Shown in pieces: positions 1 through 8,453 of a stretch of 64,000 nt of DNA. The stretch comes from an uncultured Coriobacteriaceae bacterium (GTDB lineage Bacteria; Actinomycetota; Coriobacteriia; Coriobacteriales; Coriobacteriaceae), in NCBI GenBank assembly GCA_944321435.1, contig CALULH010000001.1:1-64000 (forward strand), given 5' to 3'. The notes beneath the pieces were generated by a model, which searched no databases, was not told the origin of the DNA, and saw only the letters and a program-made list of their open reading frames with translations. Both the position numbers and the translations under genes were made by a program. Each line of letters starts with the position of its first letter. The first letter of the stretch is position 1.

Positions 1-94
1 CGTCGCGCTTGCTCGCGCGCAGCGCCGCGGCGACCTCGGACTGCGAGACCCCTCCCTTCGCGAGCATCAGGAGAATCTTTTTCTTCTTGGACAT
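1..94 (-). CDS. IS21-family transposase IstA-like, N-terminal fragment (runs off the window)
   Basis: The first 31 residues of a minus-strand gene are visible, starting MSKKKKILLMLAKGG and continuing into a helix-turn-helix-like stretch (GVSQSEVAAALRASKRD). This matches my memory of IstA proteins of IS21-like elements in Coriobacteriia. IstA is the DDE transposase of these two-gene elements and its N-terminus binds the terminal repeats. The ATG at 92-94 has an AAGGGG ribosome site about 9 nt upstream. The rest of the gene and istB would lie left of base 1. The family call rests on 31 residues only. Confidence 0.5.
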   Translation of the reverse strand, partial: MSKKKKILLMLAKGGVSQSEVAAALRASKRD

Positions 95-238
95 GGGCAC
101 CAGCCCCTTCCGCGTCTCGGCGCCCGCCCTTCGGGCGCCCCTGTCACGGATTCTAGGGGCGGTACCATTCGAGCCGATTTCCGGCACCGCTGGCGCTGAC
201 CGCCGGTACCAGCTTTTGCTGACTCGCGTTACCAAACA
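1..238 (-). mobile_element. End of an IS21-like insertion sequence (partial)
   Basis: Between the IstA start (94) and about 238 lie short imperfect repeats of the type GGTACCA-N-GCTGA, near 161-177, 183-199 and 205-222. Multiple terminal repeats are typical of IS21-family ends. Read on the minus strand the tract begins TGTTTGG at 238, and IS21-family tips usually start with TG. The other end is outside the window, so the exact tip and the target duplication cannot be fixed. Confidence 0.4.
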
Positions 239-248
239 GGGTTACTAC

Positions 249-566
249 TCACGCGTACATCTCCGCCACCGCGCAGATCACCGCCCGGTCCACGCGGCTC
301 CAGCGCTCGACCAGGCCGTCCGGGAAGTAGGTGTCCCGGCGCAGCTTCGGTATCCTGAGCGTGATCGTGCCGACCTGCGTCTCGAGCCGCCTCTCGCGGA
401 ACCCGCTCCTCGCCGTCCCGGTCGCCTCGCACACCGCGTCGGCCCGGGCGGCCATCATCTCGTTGACGCCCGCCTCGAGCAGGGCCCGGGCGAGGCCGGT
501 CAGGCCCGCGCCGCTCTCCTCGGAGAGCTCGAGCGTCGCGAATGCGCCTTGCGGTACAGTGTCCAT
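249..566 (-). pseudogene. IS256-family (Mutator-type) transposase, truncated to its N-terminal 105 residues
   Basis: The 105 residues match the N-terminus of IS256-family transposases, including FRERRLETQVGTITLRIPK, then RRDTYFPDG and VERWSRVDRA. Members of the family are about 390-410 residues and carry a DDE catalytic core after this part, so the catalytic domain is gone. The frame stops just after the conserved AEMY, at about 249-251, next to the inferred tip of the IS21-like element at 238. This looks like disruption by that insertion. A GGAG ribosome site precedes the ATG at 566. The region 640-690 upstream probably contains the IS256-like terminal repeat. Confidence 0.75.
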
Positions 567-858
567 TGCGGTCTCCGTTCCCCTGAATCCTTCTCTTGGT
601 CGAAAGAGATTCTAGGTCGGAGGCCGCGCCTACTTCAGGTCTCCCTTACACCACATTTCACGACGCGATCGGGCGGGCCATGCCCCTCCTTTATCCGGAC
701 GCTATTCCGCTGTCAAAGTGCGCAATAAATTGTACGTTACCCGACCGGGGACGCTTCGCCCAGCAGTAGTTCCGTAGATTGTCTACAACGCTCAAGCCGT
801 TACCGAAACTCGTGGACGAATCTTGTCACACGGGTTTTCCTCCGATGACCCGATCCCT

Positions 859-2595
859 TTAATTGGTGATCAGACCTACCTCATTTAGGTAATCCACGAA
901 CGAGTCAATGATCTCAGCGGTGCGCGCCTCGATGTTTGCCTCGGTGAAGTCGTCACGCGTCTGTGCCAGCTCTACCAGTTCTCGGATCTTGGTGCCCGGG
1001 CGAACCTGGCCCTTGTCGTTGCGGTAGCCCAAGTAGTACTTCTTTTTGTCCTCAAAGCGGAAGTCCGCCGCACGGATATTTATCGACTTCTCAAGCATTG
1101 CCTTATTGCCGAGCGCATCGAGGTTTTTGCGGTGCGTGAGCGGTGCGACTTCGTTGCGCTTGCGAGCGTAGATATGTTCAACCTCGAAGACCGTGTCGGG
1201 GCTCACAAGATCCTGCTCGGGGTTGGAGAAGGCGCGCCACACGAGCATAGAACGTGTGATGGGTCGTTGATTGGTAAAGGTGTAGGCAGCGAGGCGCGAT
1301 CGAATATCGTCTGCGCGGAAGCGGTACTCCGAGAAGGTCACTTCGCGCCCTTCTACGATGTTGATGAGCTCGGGGTAAACGGGCGAGCGCAGCGCGTTCA
1401 CGCCGGGTCGTTCCACGGCGTAGGCATAGATGAAGCCGGTGATTCTGCGCAGGAAGTCATAGAATTCCTCGTCATCGAGCGATTCGTCGGCGCCTCGCTT
1501 TGCCAGGAACCATACTGACACGAGATAGGTCCACATGCTATTCGGTGCGTAGCGAAGAATGAAAAGCTGGCGCAGCACCCGCTCCGAGAAGCCTTCCTGC
1601 GCGTCAACCGCTTGCCAGAAGCTGGCGAGCGCTTCAAGGTTCTCGAGCGTTTCTTCGCGTTTAAGCAGCGCGTAGCCGTTCCTGCCGTAGTAGTCACGCA
1701 GGCCCTGTGTCGTGGTGTTGCGGTTTCCCTCGCAGGCGCGCTCGTAGTACATGTAGCGTGTGAACAGCTCGTCCATGGGCGTGCCATGTTGAGGCGAGAA
1801 GATCTTCCCCGCTGTCTCTTCAAGACGTTTCCAGCGAGAGATGAACTCGTTTTTACGGCCTTGATCGGAATAGTATTTGTAAAACTGGCTCTTGAAGATG
1901 TCGGCGTCCGAGAGCGGGAGGCCACGGTCGTTGAGTGTCGAGAAGATACGCAGCGCCGTGTCCTGGCTTTCCGCTTCGATAGGCAGCAGGATCACGTTGT
2001 TGAGGATGCGCGTTGCAAGATAGACGGTGTAGGTCGGCCATTCGCTCACAAGTTCGGAAATCTTGCGCTGGAAGAAGGCGAAGTTGGTTGCGTAGGCGCT
2101 CTTCCAGCCCTGCTTTACCGTTCCCGTGCGGAGGATGGCAAGAAACTCTCCTTTGTCAGCGTCGGAGGCAACCTCGGAGTCGATTTTGAGGCGGTCCATA
2201 TCAGGCTCATCGAACTCGTCGGTCTTCCAGACGCATTCGGCGATGGTTGCACGCGTCTTCACTGACTGCTTGTCTTTCATGTTGGCAAATTTGTCATAGA
2301 ACGCTCGGAGCAGCAGCATGATGGTCGTGAGACGCTGTTGGCCATCGATGATCTCGAGCTTTCCGTCATCGTTTTTGAAGGTAACAATCGGGCCGAGGAA
2401 GTACTCGTCGGATTCTCTGTCGAACTGCTCATAGTCGTCATTGGGGAAAGCGAACGCGAAAAGGTCGTCCCAGAGGGTGGCGCATTCATCCTCTCCCCAA
2501 GCGTAGGGGCGCTGATAGTCTGGAATGAGGAAGTCCGCATGCTTCTCGGTAAGCAGCTCGCGGATGGTTTTCTGGTCAATGTTGAGCTTGGACAT
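859..2595 (-). CDS. GmrSD-like DUF262/DUF1524 restriction protein
   Basis: This 578-residue protein has the DUF262 (GmrS-like) hallmarks IPDYQRPYAW (24-33) and DGQQRLTT (84-91). At its C-terminus is a DUF1524 (GmrD-like) His-Me/HNH-type nuclease segment: EHIYARKRN from residue 473, followed by KNLDALGNKAMLEKS. GmrSD enzymes are type IV restriction systems: the DUF262 half is an NTPase-like module using the DGQQR motif, and the HNH half cuts modified DNA. Both halves are in one chain here, as in many bacterial homologues. The ATG has a strong GGAGGAT site. The gene is visibly less GC-rich than the housekeeping genes and is divergent from a STAND-like ATPase gene. Restriction is inferred from the family; the target modification cannot be read. 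Confidence 0.85.
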   Translation of the reverse strand: MSKLNIDQKTIRELLTEKHADFLIPDYQRPYAWGEDECATLWDDLFAFAFPNDDYEQFDRESDEYFLGPIVTFKNDDGKLEIIDGQQRLTTIMLLLRAFYDKFANMKDKQSVKTRATIAECVWKTDEFDEPDMDRLKIDSEVASDADKGEFLAILRTGTVKQGWKSAYATNFAFFQRKISELVSEWPTYTVYLATRILNNVILLPIEAESQDTALRIFSTLNDRGLPLSDADIFKSQFYKYYSDQGRKNEFISRWKRLEETAGKIFSPQHGTPMDELFTRYMYYERACEGNRNTTTQGLRDYYGRNGYALLKREETLENLEALASFWQAVDAQEGFSERVLRQLFILRYAPNSMWTYLVSVWFLAKRGADESLDDEEFYDFLRRITGFIYAYAVERPGVNALRSPVYPELINIVEGREVTFSEYRFRADDIRSRLAAYTFTNQRPITRSMLVWRAFSNPEQDLVSPDTVFEVEHIYARKRNEVAPLTHRKNLDALGNKAMLEKSINIRAADFRFEDKKKYYLGYRNDKGQVRPGTKIRELVELAQTRDDFTEANIEARTAEIIDSFVDYLNEVGLITN

Positions 2596-2633
2596 GGAGA
2601 TCCTCCGGCGAAGTACAACAACTTGCAGAAGTC

Positions 2634-2639
2634 AGTATA
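2634..2639 (-). promoter_or_regulatory. Probable -10 box of the GmrSD-like gene
   Basis: TATACT on the minus strand lies 39 nt upstream of the start codon at 2595. No good -35 box is visible at the usual spacing. Confidence 0.35.
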
Positions 2640-2659
2640 ATCCCGCAACCTAAGCTTTC

Positions 2660-3100
2660 CTCACCATCAACTCGTTCTGACGTATCCATAAGCGGAGTAC
2701 CTTGACCCGATGAGAGCGGTATCGTCGGCGTCGTATCCGTCATAGAAATCGCCTTGAACGAAATGTTGAAGCGCACGGTGCTGAGGCAGAGAGAGGCTGG
2801 GAGCTCGTCGACATCGGGAATCGTGATGGCCGATGCGCAAGCGGCTGCTAAAGCGAGGAAATCCCTCCGAGATATGTTTACACTGCTTTGGGTTACGGGT
2901 TGTTTTCCTCTAGATTACTGGGCTTTTTGGGTACTTGCATTATAAGAAGAAGTGATGTGCCTAAAATGGATGCTTTCGGAAAGCTGCGAGGATAGTACCG
3001 TCAAGTTTCCTGCGCGTTTCCGCCAGCTCGGCAGGCATGTTTTCTTGCGTGAATGATGCAGCGCGCTTCTAAGGTCGCAAGCATTCTTGGCTGGTATGAG
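2660..3100. other. Intergenic region with no recognised gene
   Basis: About 440 bases between two divergent defence-type genes. Open frames of about 60 codons exist on both strands but resemble nothing I know and lack good ribosome sites. The stretch should hold the promoter of the rightward gene. A decayed gene remnant is possible. Confidence 0.4.
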
Positions 3101-3114
3101 GGAGAGGACGGACA

Positions 3115-6100
3115 TTGCCTATACAGAATCGAATTGAGGAAGAGCTGAAGCAACTCGAAGGTGGAGCCTTTCAAAAACTTGCTGAGGCGTATGTGTGTCG
3201 TAAGCTGCATCTCAAATCCATTACAGCTCTCGGCTCTCAACCTGGAACAAACAAGACAACGGAGGGCATTCCCGATGCCCATAGTCTGGCCGATGGCGAA
3301 GCTATTCTCATTCCATTTACCACTGCTCAATGCAATTCGTTCGATAAGCTCAAGAGCGATATCGAGGAGTGTATCTCCGTCAAAATACCTGATGGGTATA
3401 GCAGAAAAATCATTTGCTGCCATCTTGTGTGGAGGCTGACTCCAGAGCAGGAAGGCAGGCTCTTGGGAATCGATTCACGCGTCGAGCTTTTTGGACCCAA
3501 GACCATTGCCATGGACCTGGCTAACGAATATCACGATCTTGCGGCGGATTTTCTCCATATACGAATGGGAGTAGGGGCACTTGTCACTGTAAACGAGTGG
3601 ATTGAGAGGGAAGGGCGGAAGGGCTTTGCTACTCCGCAATCTGGGCCTTTGCGTCATAGGGATAGGGAACTAAATGAGCTCGGAAAGAAGCTTGATCAAG
3701 TGCAGGTTCTTGTTCTTAAGGGCTCATCGGGAAGCGGAAAGACGAGGCTTGCACTCGAAGCCGTAAAGCGCTACGCAGAGGGCAAGCAAATCGAGTCATA
3801 CGTTTTGTCCCAGATGCGGACCCCTGGCGTCGCAGAGGATATCAATGCATTTCTATCAGAGGGGGATGCTGCGCTTCTGATCGATGATGCTCAGCAGTCT
3901 GAGGGGCTTGATGCGGTTCTCGAGGCGGTTGTAAGAAGCCCCGGTCTTCGGGTGATTCTCACGGTGAGGGACTACGCCTATGAGCAGCTGATGCACGGCG
4001 TTCGGCGCTCGGTGAAGAGCGAGACTTACTCGCTTGAGCGACTGGAAGATGCATCTGTAAGGGCGTTGCTGCAGGAAGACTATGAAATTGCCAACCCCTT
4101 GTTTCTCGATAAGATCGAAAAGATTGCACGGGGTAACTTACGAATCGCGATAATGGCGGCGCTATGCGCTAAACGTGACGGCTATCCCGGCATTGAGAGC
4201 GCCTATGGAATTATGGATGTCTTCTACGATAAGCTCGTTAGCGGACTTGAAGATGATGATCTCATCCTTCTATCGTATCTGAGTGTGTATGCCCCGTGTG
4301 ATTTCAAAGAGGGTGATCCAACTTACGATGGCTTGCTATCGGAGGGCATATCGCGCTCTTCAATGGAACGCAGGGCGAGAAAGCTTCACGATCGCAACAT
4401 TCTCGATTTGCTTGAGTGTTCCGATGGAACCGTCGCGGTCAAATTTGAGCAGCTGAACCTTCAGGATTACTGCGTCTATAAAGCTATTTTCAAAGAGCAC
4501 ATCATCGGTCTTCGCAACTTCATCGAGGAATTCGTTACTCGGGACAGACAGAAGGTCGTCAGGGTTCTCAACATCCTCATTTCCGTGTTTGGTGACGATG
4601 CGACGCTTTCATACATCGAATCTGAATGTACAAAGGTGTGGAGGGATTCTGGGTCGAAGTCAGATGATGAGCGACGCGAGATCATGGACGTGCTTCATCC
4701 GCTCATTCCGGACGAGGCTTATCGCTTCGCGCTTGATGAAGTCGATGGAGCGGCCGTTTTCCTAGTCCCACTGTCTGAGCGAGGGGATTATAAGGGGCAA
4801 ATGGTCGGTGCGGTTCCGGTAAGCTTGGCTATCTTGTGCGAACTGCGGGATCTTGAGCGTTATCCCGATGCGCTCCCCACTTTGCTCACCGCTGTTGAGA
4901 AAGGTTGCTTTGCGCTAGGGGACTATCGATCGACTATTGAGGGGCCGTTGGCAATAACGGTACGCTCCGTCGCGAGCGAATTCAAATACGAGCGTGCTCT
5001 TATCGATGAGCTTGCTCGGATGACTGACCATGATCCCAACGCTCGTAATCTGCAATTCTTCGGGATGAATCTGTGCGAGCAGTATCTTGCTTTCGTGCAC
5101 ACGTCGTATGAGGTTGAGGATGGTGGATCGATTCGCTACGCCACAATCATGATGCCGGAATCGGAAGCAGCTCTCGAGCTTAGGGCCGACGCGATAGCGT
5201 TTCTCTGCAGGCTGCTTTGCTCCCCGGACTATCGAGCCAAGGTAGCTAGGACCCTTACTCCCCATGTTGGCATATCTGATAAAACGACAGTTGAGGAGGG
5301 CATTCGGGTCTTTATAAAAGGTGCCATTCAAGCGTTCGCGTCGGCGATTCCGGCGGGGTACGCACCGGCTACGAAGGACGAATGCGAGCTCCTTTATCAT
5401 TGTGCTCTTGCTTGTAAGGCGCTTTCGTTGCCGGAGTATGAAAAAGTGTCTGCGCTTTTGCCCGAAGCATATTTCGATCGCGAGAAGCTGATGGAAAGCT
5501 TTGGACCCGATGAAGAAGAGATAGTCTCTGCCACTGAAGGATGGGATGCCCAACGCTATGAAAACGCTCTTAGCATGAACCGGAAGATGTGGGAGCGCGG
5601 AGAGCTTGGCCCGTATGATGCAGGTTCCTTTATCGACAGGGTGTTTATGGCTTTGTTGGCAAGGAATGATTCCACCGTCAATTTAAAAGAGATGTTTGAG
5701 TTTGTCTGTGACCTTCATGACGGCGATCAGGAGATGATGCTTGGACCAAGAATCGTGGAAAAGTTGGCTGAGAAGATGGGCTGGCGATCGTTGCTCGAGC
5801 AGGTACAGGCCCATGGACTTTCTGCTCTAATCAATGTGAGCGTCGAGGTTGCGCCCGCAGAGATTTTGACGGCTCATGATTTAGATTTTGTTATCGATAC
5901 GGCGAGATCCGGACATGTGTTGATGCATATCGATGACGTTATGGGTATCGATCGAAAATCTGCTGGATTTGCAAGGAGATATTGCGAGGCGGCAGAGAAT
6001 TGGCTAATCAATAAGCCGGAGCATGCCCATCGTTTCTTTTTGCCTCTTTCGAATTCAGATGATCCGACTGAAGAGCTGGATGCCTGTTTCGGAGAGTGCC

Positions 6101-6783
6101 CAAGCAGGTTGCAAAGGATCTATGAGGCAAATATTCTAGACAATCATTTCGATTATTTTGGTGTGCTGTTTAGATACCTTGACGAAAAGGGTTCCGATCC
6201 GATTGACTGCTTGTTTCGACGTCTCGAGTCGGTCAATGGCCATGATGACCGCCGCAAGATTATCCGCCGCATGGGACAGGTTTCCTGCTTGGATAATCCG
6301 GAAAAGAGGATGTGCGAGATAGTTCACCGCCTTGTTTCTTGCAGCAAGCTTCCAGATCACGATGTCGCTAGCTTACTGACGTACAATTCCTATCTTTCCA
6401 AGGATTTTGATGTCTTGGAATTTATTGCCGGAGAGCTGGAACACGGATTAGAGGAAGAAACCATACCAGGATATTATTCCATTGTTCTTGCAGATATTCC
6501 GTTTAGGGATCGCGCGAAAACCTACGTTGACCTGCTGTGCAAGGATCCGGAGGGCGGGTTTTTCGGGGTTCTTCCATTTGGCTCCTCTTCTTACGTTGGT
6601 TCAGGGGAAGAGGGCTTTGCCCCCGCATATTATGATGAGATAGATGTCATCAAGGTGATCTCGGCATCTTTGCCAAAGGACAGTCGATTTAGTTGTCACA
6701 GAAAACGTTTGAGCGAGATTATCCGTGCAAAGGAGCAAGAGATTGAGCATGAAAGATGGCGTAGTTTTCATAAATCGATTTAA
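3115..6783 (+). CDS. Large STAND-like ATPase with N-terminal restriction-endonuclease-like domain, probable defence protein
   Basis: This 1222-residue protein has three visible parts. Residues 1-150 resemble the PD-(D/E)xK-like domain found in front of STAND ATPases (GTNKTTEGIPDA at 44-55, then ILIPFTTAQ at 64-72 and a Cys at 85). Residues 195-400 form a P-loop ATPase with Walker A GSSGSGKT (203-210), Walker B LLIDDA (254-259) and a sensor-like ILTVRDY (281-287). The remaining 800 residues look all-helical and repeat-like, as expected of a sensor region. STAND proteins of this design (Avs-like) recognise phage components and activate an effector. The start is TTG with GGGAGAGG upstream. Low GC and the divergent GmrSD-like neighbour support a defence role. 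Precise subfamily unknown. Confidence 0.7.
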   Translation: MPIQNRIEEELKQLEGGAFQKLAEAYVCRKLHLKSITALGSQPGTNKTTEGIPDAHSLADGEAILIPFTTAQCNSFDKLKSDIEECISVKIPDGYSRKIICCHLVWRLTPEQEGRLLGIDSRVELFGPKTIAMDLANEYHDLAADFLHIRMGVGALVTVNEWIEREGRKGFATPQSGPLRHRDRELNELGKKLDQVQVLVLKGSSGSGKTRLALEAVKRYAEGKQIESYVLSQMRTPGVAEDINAFLSEGDAALLIDDAQQSEGLDAVLEAVVRSPGLRVILTVRDYAYEQLMHGVRRSVKSETYSLERLEDASVRALLQEDYEIANPLFLDKIEKIARGNLRIAIMAALCAKRDGYPGIESAYGIMDVFYDKLVSGLEDDDLILLSYLSVYAPCDFKEGDPTYDGLLSEGISRSSMERRARKLHDRNILDLLECSDGTVAVKFEQLNLQDYCVYKAIFKEHIIGLRNFIEEFVTRDRQKVVRVLNILISVFGDDATLSYIESECTKVWRDSGSKSDDERREIMDVLHPLIPDEAYRFALDEVDGAAVFLVPLSERGDYKGQMVGAVPVSLAILCELRDLERYPDALPTLLTAVEKGCFALGDYRSTIEGPLAITVRSVASEFKYERALIDELARMTDHDPNARNLQFFGMNLCEQYLAFVHTSYEVEDGGSIRYATIMMPESEAALELRADAIAFLCRLLCSPDYRAKVARTLTPHVGISDKTTVEEGIRVFIKGAIQAFASAIPAGYAPATKDECELLYHCALACKALSLPEYEKVSALLPEAYFDREKLMESFGPDEEEIVSATEGWDAQRYENALSMNRKMWERGELGPYDAGSFIDRVFMALLARNDSTVNLKEMFEFVCDLHDGDQEMMLGPRIVEKLAEKMGWRSLLEQVQAHGLSALINVSVEVAPAEILTAHDLDFVIDTARSGHVLMHIDDVMGIDRKSAGFARRYCEAAENWLINKPEHAHRFFLPLSNSDDPTEELDACFGECPSRLQRIYEANILDNHFDYFGVLFRYLDEKGSDPIDCLFRRLESVNGHDDRRKIIRRMGQVSCLDNPEKRMCEIVHRLVSCSKLPDHDVASLLTYNSYLSKDFDVLEFIAGELEHGLEEETIPGYYSIVLADIPFRDRAKTYVDLLCKDPEGGFFGVLPFGSSSYVGSGEEGFAPAYYDEIDVIKVISASLPKDSRFSCHRKRLSEIIRAKEQEIEHERWRSFHKSI

Positions 6784-6867
6784 TGGCCTTCGTCACAAGC
6801 AAAATGAAGAGCGTGGGAAATGAAAGATGTGCGACACCGGTGGCGGGTGTGGAGCGGTCGAGCGTAT

Positions 6868-7113
6868 TTACTCAATGTCCTTGGCGGGGCCAAGAACGCG
6901 CTTTCCATCGATGATGGCGGTGACGGCATCGCGTGTGAGGCAGTTGCCCTCGATCACTAGGGACGAGTGAATAGTGCTGATGCGGATCTCGCGGTGAAGC
7001 GTTGGGCTGGTGCTGAGCTCTGACGTTGGATGCAGCGAGCCAACGAGCTCGGCGATTTCCATGCAGAGATTGTCGATGTTGGCGGTTCGGTTGAACGGAG
7101 ACCGGTATCCCAC
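6868..7113 (-). pseudogene. Truncated Fic-family protein (N-terminal part only)
   Basis: From the GTG at 7113, with AGGAG 5 nt upstream, 81 residues are encoded. They match the N-terminal helical part of Fic proteins, including the inhibitory helix SSLVIEGN, which fits the (S/T)xxxE(G/N) motif that blocks the AMP-transfer site. The chain then reads RDAVTAIIDGKRVLGPAKDIE and stops. In full-length relatives this continues into the Fic core with HPFxxGNGR, which is missing here and not seen downstream. It is probably a broken gene, although a free inhibitory fragment is conceivable. It is convergent with the STAND-like gene and 85 bases from its end. Confidence 0.65.
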
Positions 7114-7140
7114 ATGATCTCCTGTTGAAAGCACTCCTGT

Positions 7141-7179
7141 GATTACCGCCATATTATACCGCCAAGTGTGGCGGTAATC
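7141..7179 (-). promoter_or_regulatory. Promoter/operator with TGGCGGTA repeats upstream of the Fic fragment
   Basis: GATTACCGCCA (7141-7151) and TGGCGGTAATC (7169-7179) form a perfect 11-bp inverted repeat. Read on the minus strand the site also contains a second, direct copy, TTGGCGGTATAAT, whose TATAAT can serve as a -10 box. The site ends 27 bases upstream of the GTG at 7113. Binding there would cover the promoter, so autoregulation or control by a Fic-linked regulator is plausible. Confidence 0.5.
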
Positions 7180-7304
7180 GGTGGCGGCATTCATGACCAT
7201 GCTTCCAGAGCTGGCCATCCGGCAGCGGATGCGCCCTTTTCCGTTGCGTTTGCAAGGCAGGTTGACAAGGGAAGTCCGCGGTATTAGTTAGGAAGCAAAC
7301 AGTT

Positions 7305-7757
7305 TTGTTCCAAACTAAATGGGGTTTTAGGGAAGCTTGGGAGCATGACATCAACTGGCAGCTCATGATTGCCTTCAGTCTCTCGAACCGCGCGATCACC
7401 CGCCGTACGCGCGCCTGCGGCCTCACGCCGGGGCAGCCGAAGATCCTCCAGTACCTCGGCACCTATGACGGATGCTCGCAAAAGCAGATCGCCCGGGGCT
7501 GCGCGGTCGACAAGTCCACCGTTGCGGGGCTGCTCGCCCACATGGAGAAGGACGGCTTGATCGAGCGTTCCGAAGGGCCTGGCGACCGTCGAGAGACGGT
7601 CGTTCACCTTACGGACCGGGGATGGACGGAGGCGCGGAAGGCGATCGCCAACGCCGCGGCAACCGATGATGTCGCGCTGACGGGCCTCGACGATGCGGAG
7701 CGTCGCGAGCTCGCGCGCCTTCTCGATACGGTCATCTCCAACTTGGCCGGTGCATAG
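7305..7757 (+). CDS. MarR-family transcriptional regulator
   Basis: The 150-residue protein has a typical MarR winged helix. The helix-turn-helix lies at about 55-85 (SQKQIARGCAVDKSTVAGLLAHMEKDGL), followed by the wing ERSEGPGDRRETVVHLTDRG at about 85-105, with helices at both ends for dimerisation. MarR proteins usually repress neighbouring transport or stress genes and are released by small ligands. The TTG start at 7305 has AGGAAG 9 nt upstream; a later in-frame ATG would remove part of the first helix. The next gene begins 3-12 bases after the stop and is probably its target and operon partner. Confidence 0.85.
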   Translation: MFQTKWGFREAWEHDINWQLMIAFSLSNRAITRRTRACGLTPGQPKILQYLGTYDGCSQKQIARGCAVDKSTVAGLLAHMEKDGLIERSEGPGDRRETVVHLTDRGWTEARKAIANAAATDDVALTGLDDAERRELARLLDTVISNLAGA

Positions 7758-7769
7758 GGGATGCGGAAC

Positions 7770-8453
7770 GTGAAATCACAGAATCACTTGGCGGAGCGCT
7801 ATGCATGGTTCACCGTCGGCGTCTGCATCAACGCATTCGCCATCGCGCTGATTGCCCGCTCGGACCTTGGCGTGGGGGCGATCTCCTGCGTCGCCTACGT
7901 CTTGGCCGCAGCAACAGGGCTCTCCTTCGGCGCGCTCACCTTCGTAGTCAACATGCTCTTCATCGTCGGCCAGGTCGCTCTCCTAAGGCGCAATTTCAAA
8001 CCGATTCAGCTGTTGCAGGTAGTCGTCAACATGGTCTTCAGTTCAATGATCGACATCAGCGGCGCTGTGCTCTCATATGTACCGGTAGAGACGCTCTTGG
8101 CGCAGGCCGTTGCGTTCTCGCTTGGGTGTGTGCTGCTGGCGCTCGGCGTCGCCATCGAGGTCGCCCCCAACGTGATCCTGGTTCCGGGAGAGGGGATCGT
8201 CCGCGCCATCAACGTTGTCTCGCACAAGCCGTTTGGGACCCGCAAGGCAACGTTCGACACCTCGCTGGTGGTTGTCGCGTTGGTGCTGTCCGGCGTGCTC
8301 CTGCAGCGGATTGTAGGAGTGGGCGTGGGAACTGTCATCTCGGCGGTCGTGGTCGGCAGGATTGTAAACGTTCTCAACCGCCGCCTGCCTCTTCTCGCCC
8401 ACATCGCGTCGCTCACGCGGTCGAGCACGGGTGCGCCCAGGGAAGCAATGTAG
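7770..8453 (+). CDS. YczE/YitT-like integral membrane protein
   Basis: The protein is about 227-230 residues with five or six hydrophobic segments, and ARSDLGVGAISCVAYVLA near the N-terminus. GVGAI and the late VPGEGIVRAI are typical of the YczE/YyaS membrane family, whose biochemical role is not established. An ATG at 7761 also opens the frame, but the AGGGG site at 7756-7760 fits the GTG at 7770 better (9-nt gap). The location directly behind a MarR gene suggests an exporter-like or stress function under that regulator; this is inference. Confidence 0.7.
   Translation: MKSQNHLAERYAWFTVGVCINAFAIALIARSDLGVGAISCVAYVLAAATGLSFGALTFVVNMLFIVGQVALLRRNFKPIQLLQVVVNMVFSSMIDISGAVLSYVPVETLLAQAVAFSLGCVLLALGVAIEVAPNVILVPGEGIVRAINVVSHKPFGTRKATFDTSLVVVALVLSGVLLQRIVGVGVGTVISAVVVGRIVNVLNRRLPLLAHIASLTRSSTGAPREAM

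Noticed and set aside
2754..2945. A 63-codon plus-strand frame between the two defence genes
   Set aside because: It has no ribosome site and matches nothing I recognise. A small third component of the defence locus cannot be excluded but is unsupported.
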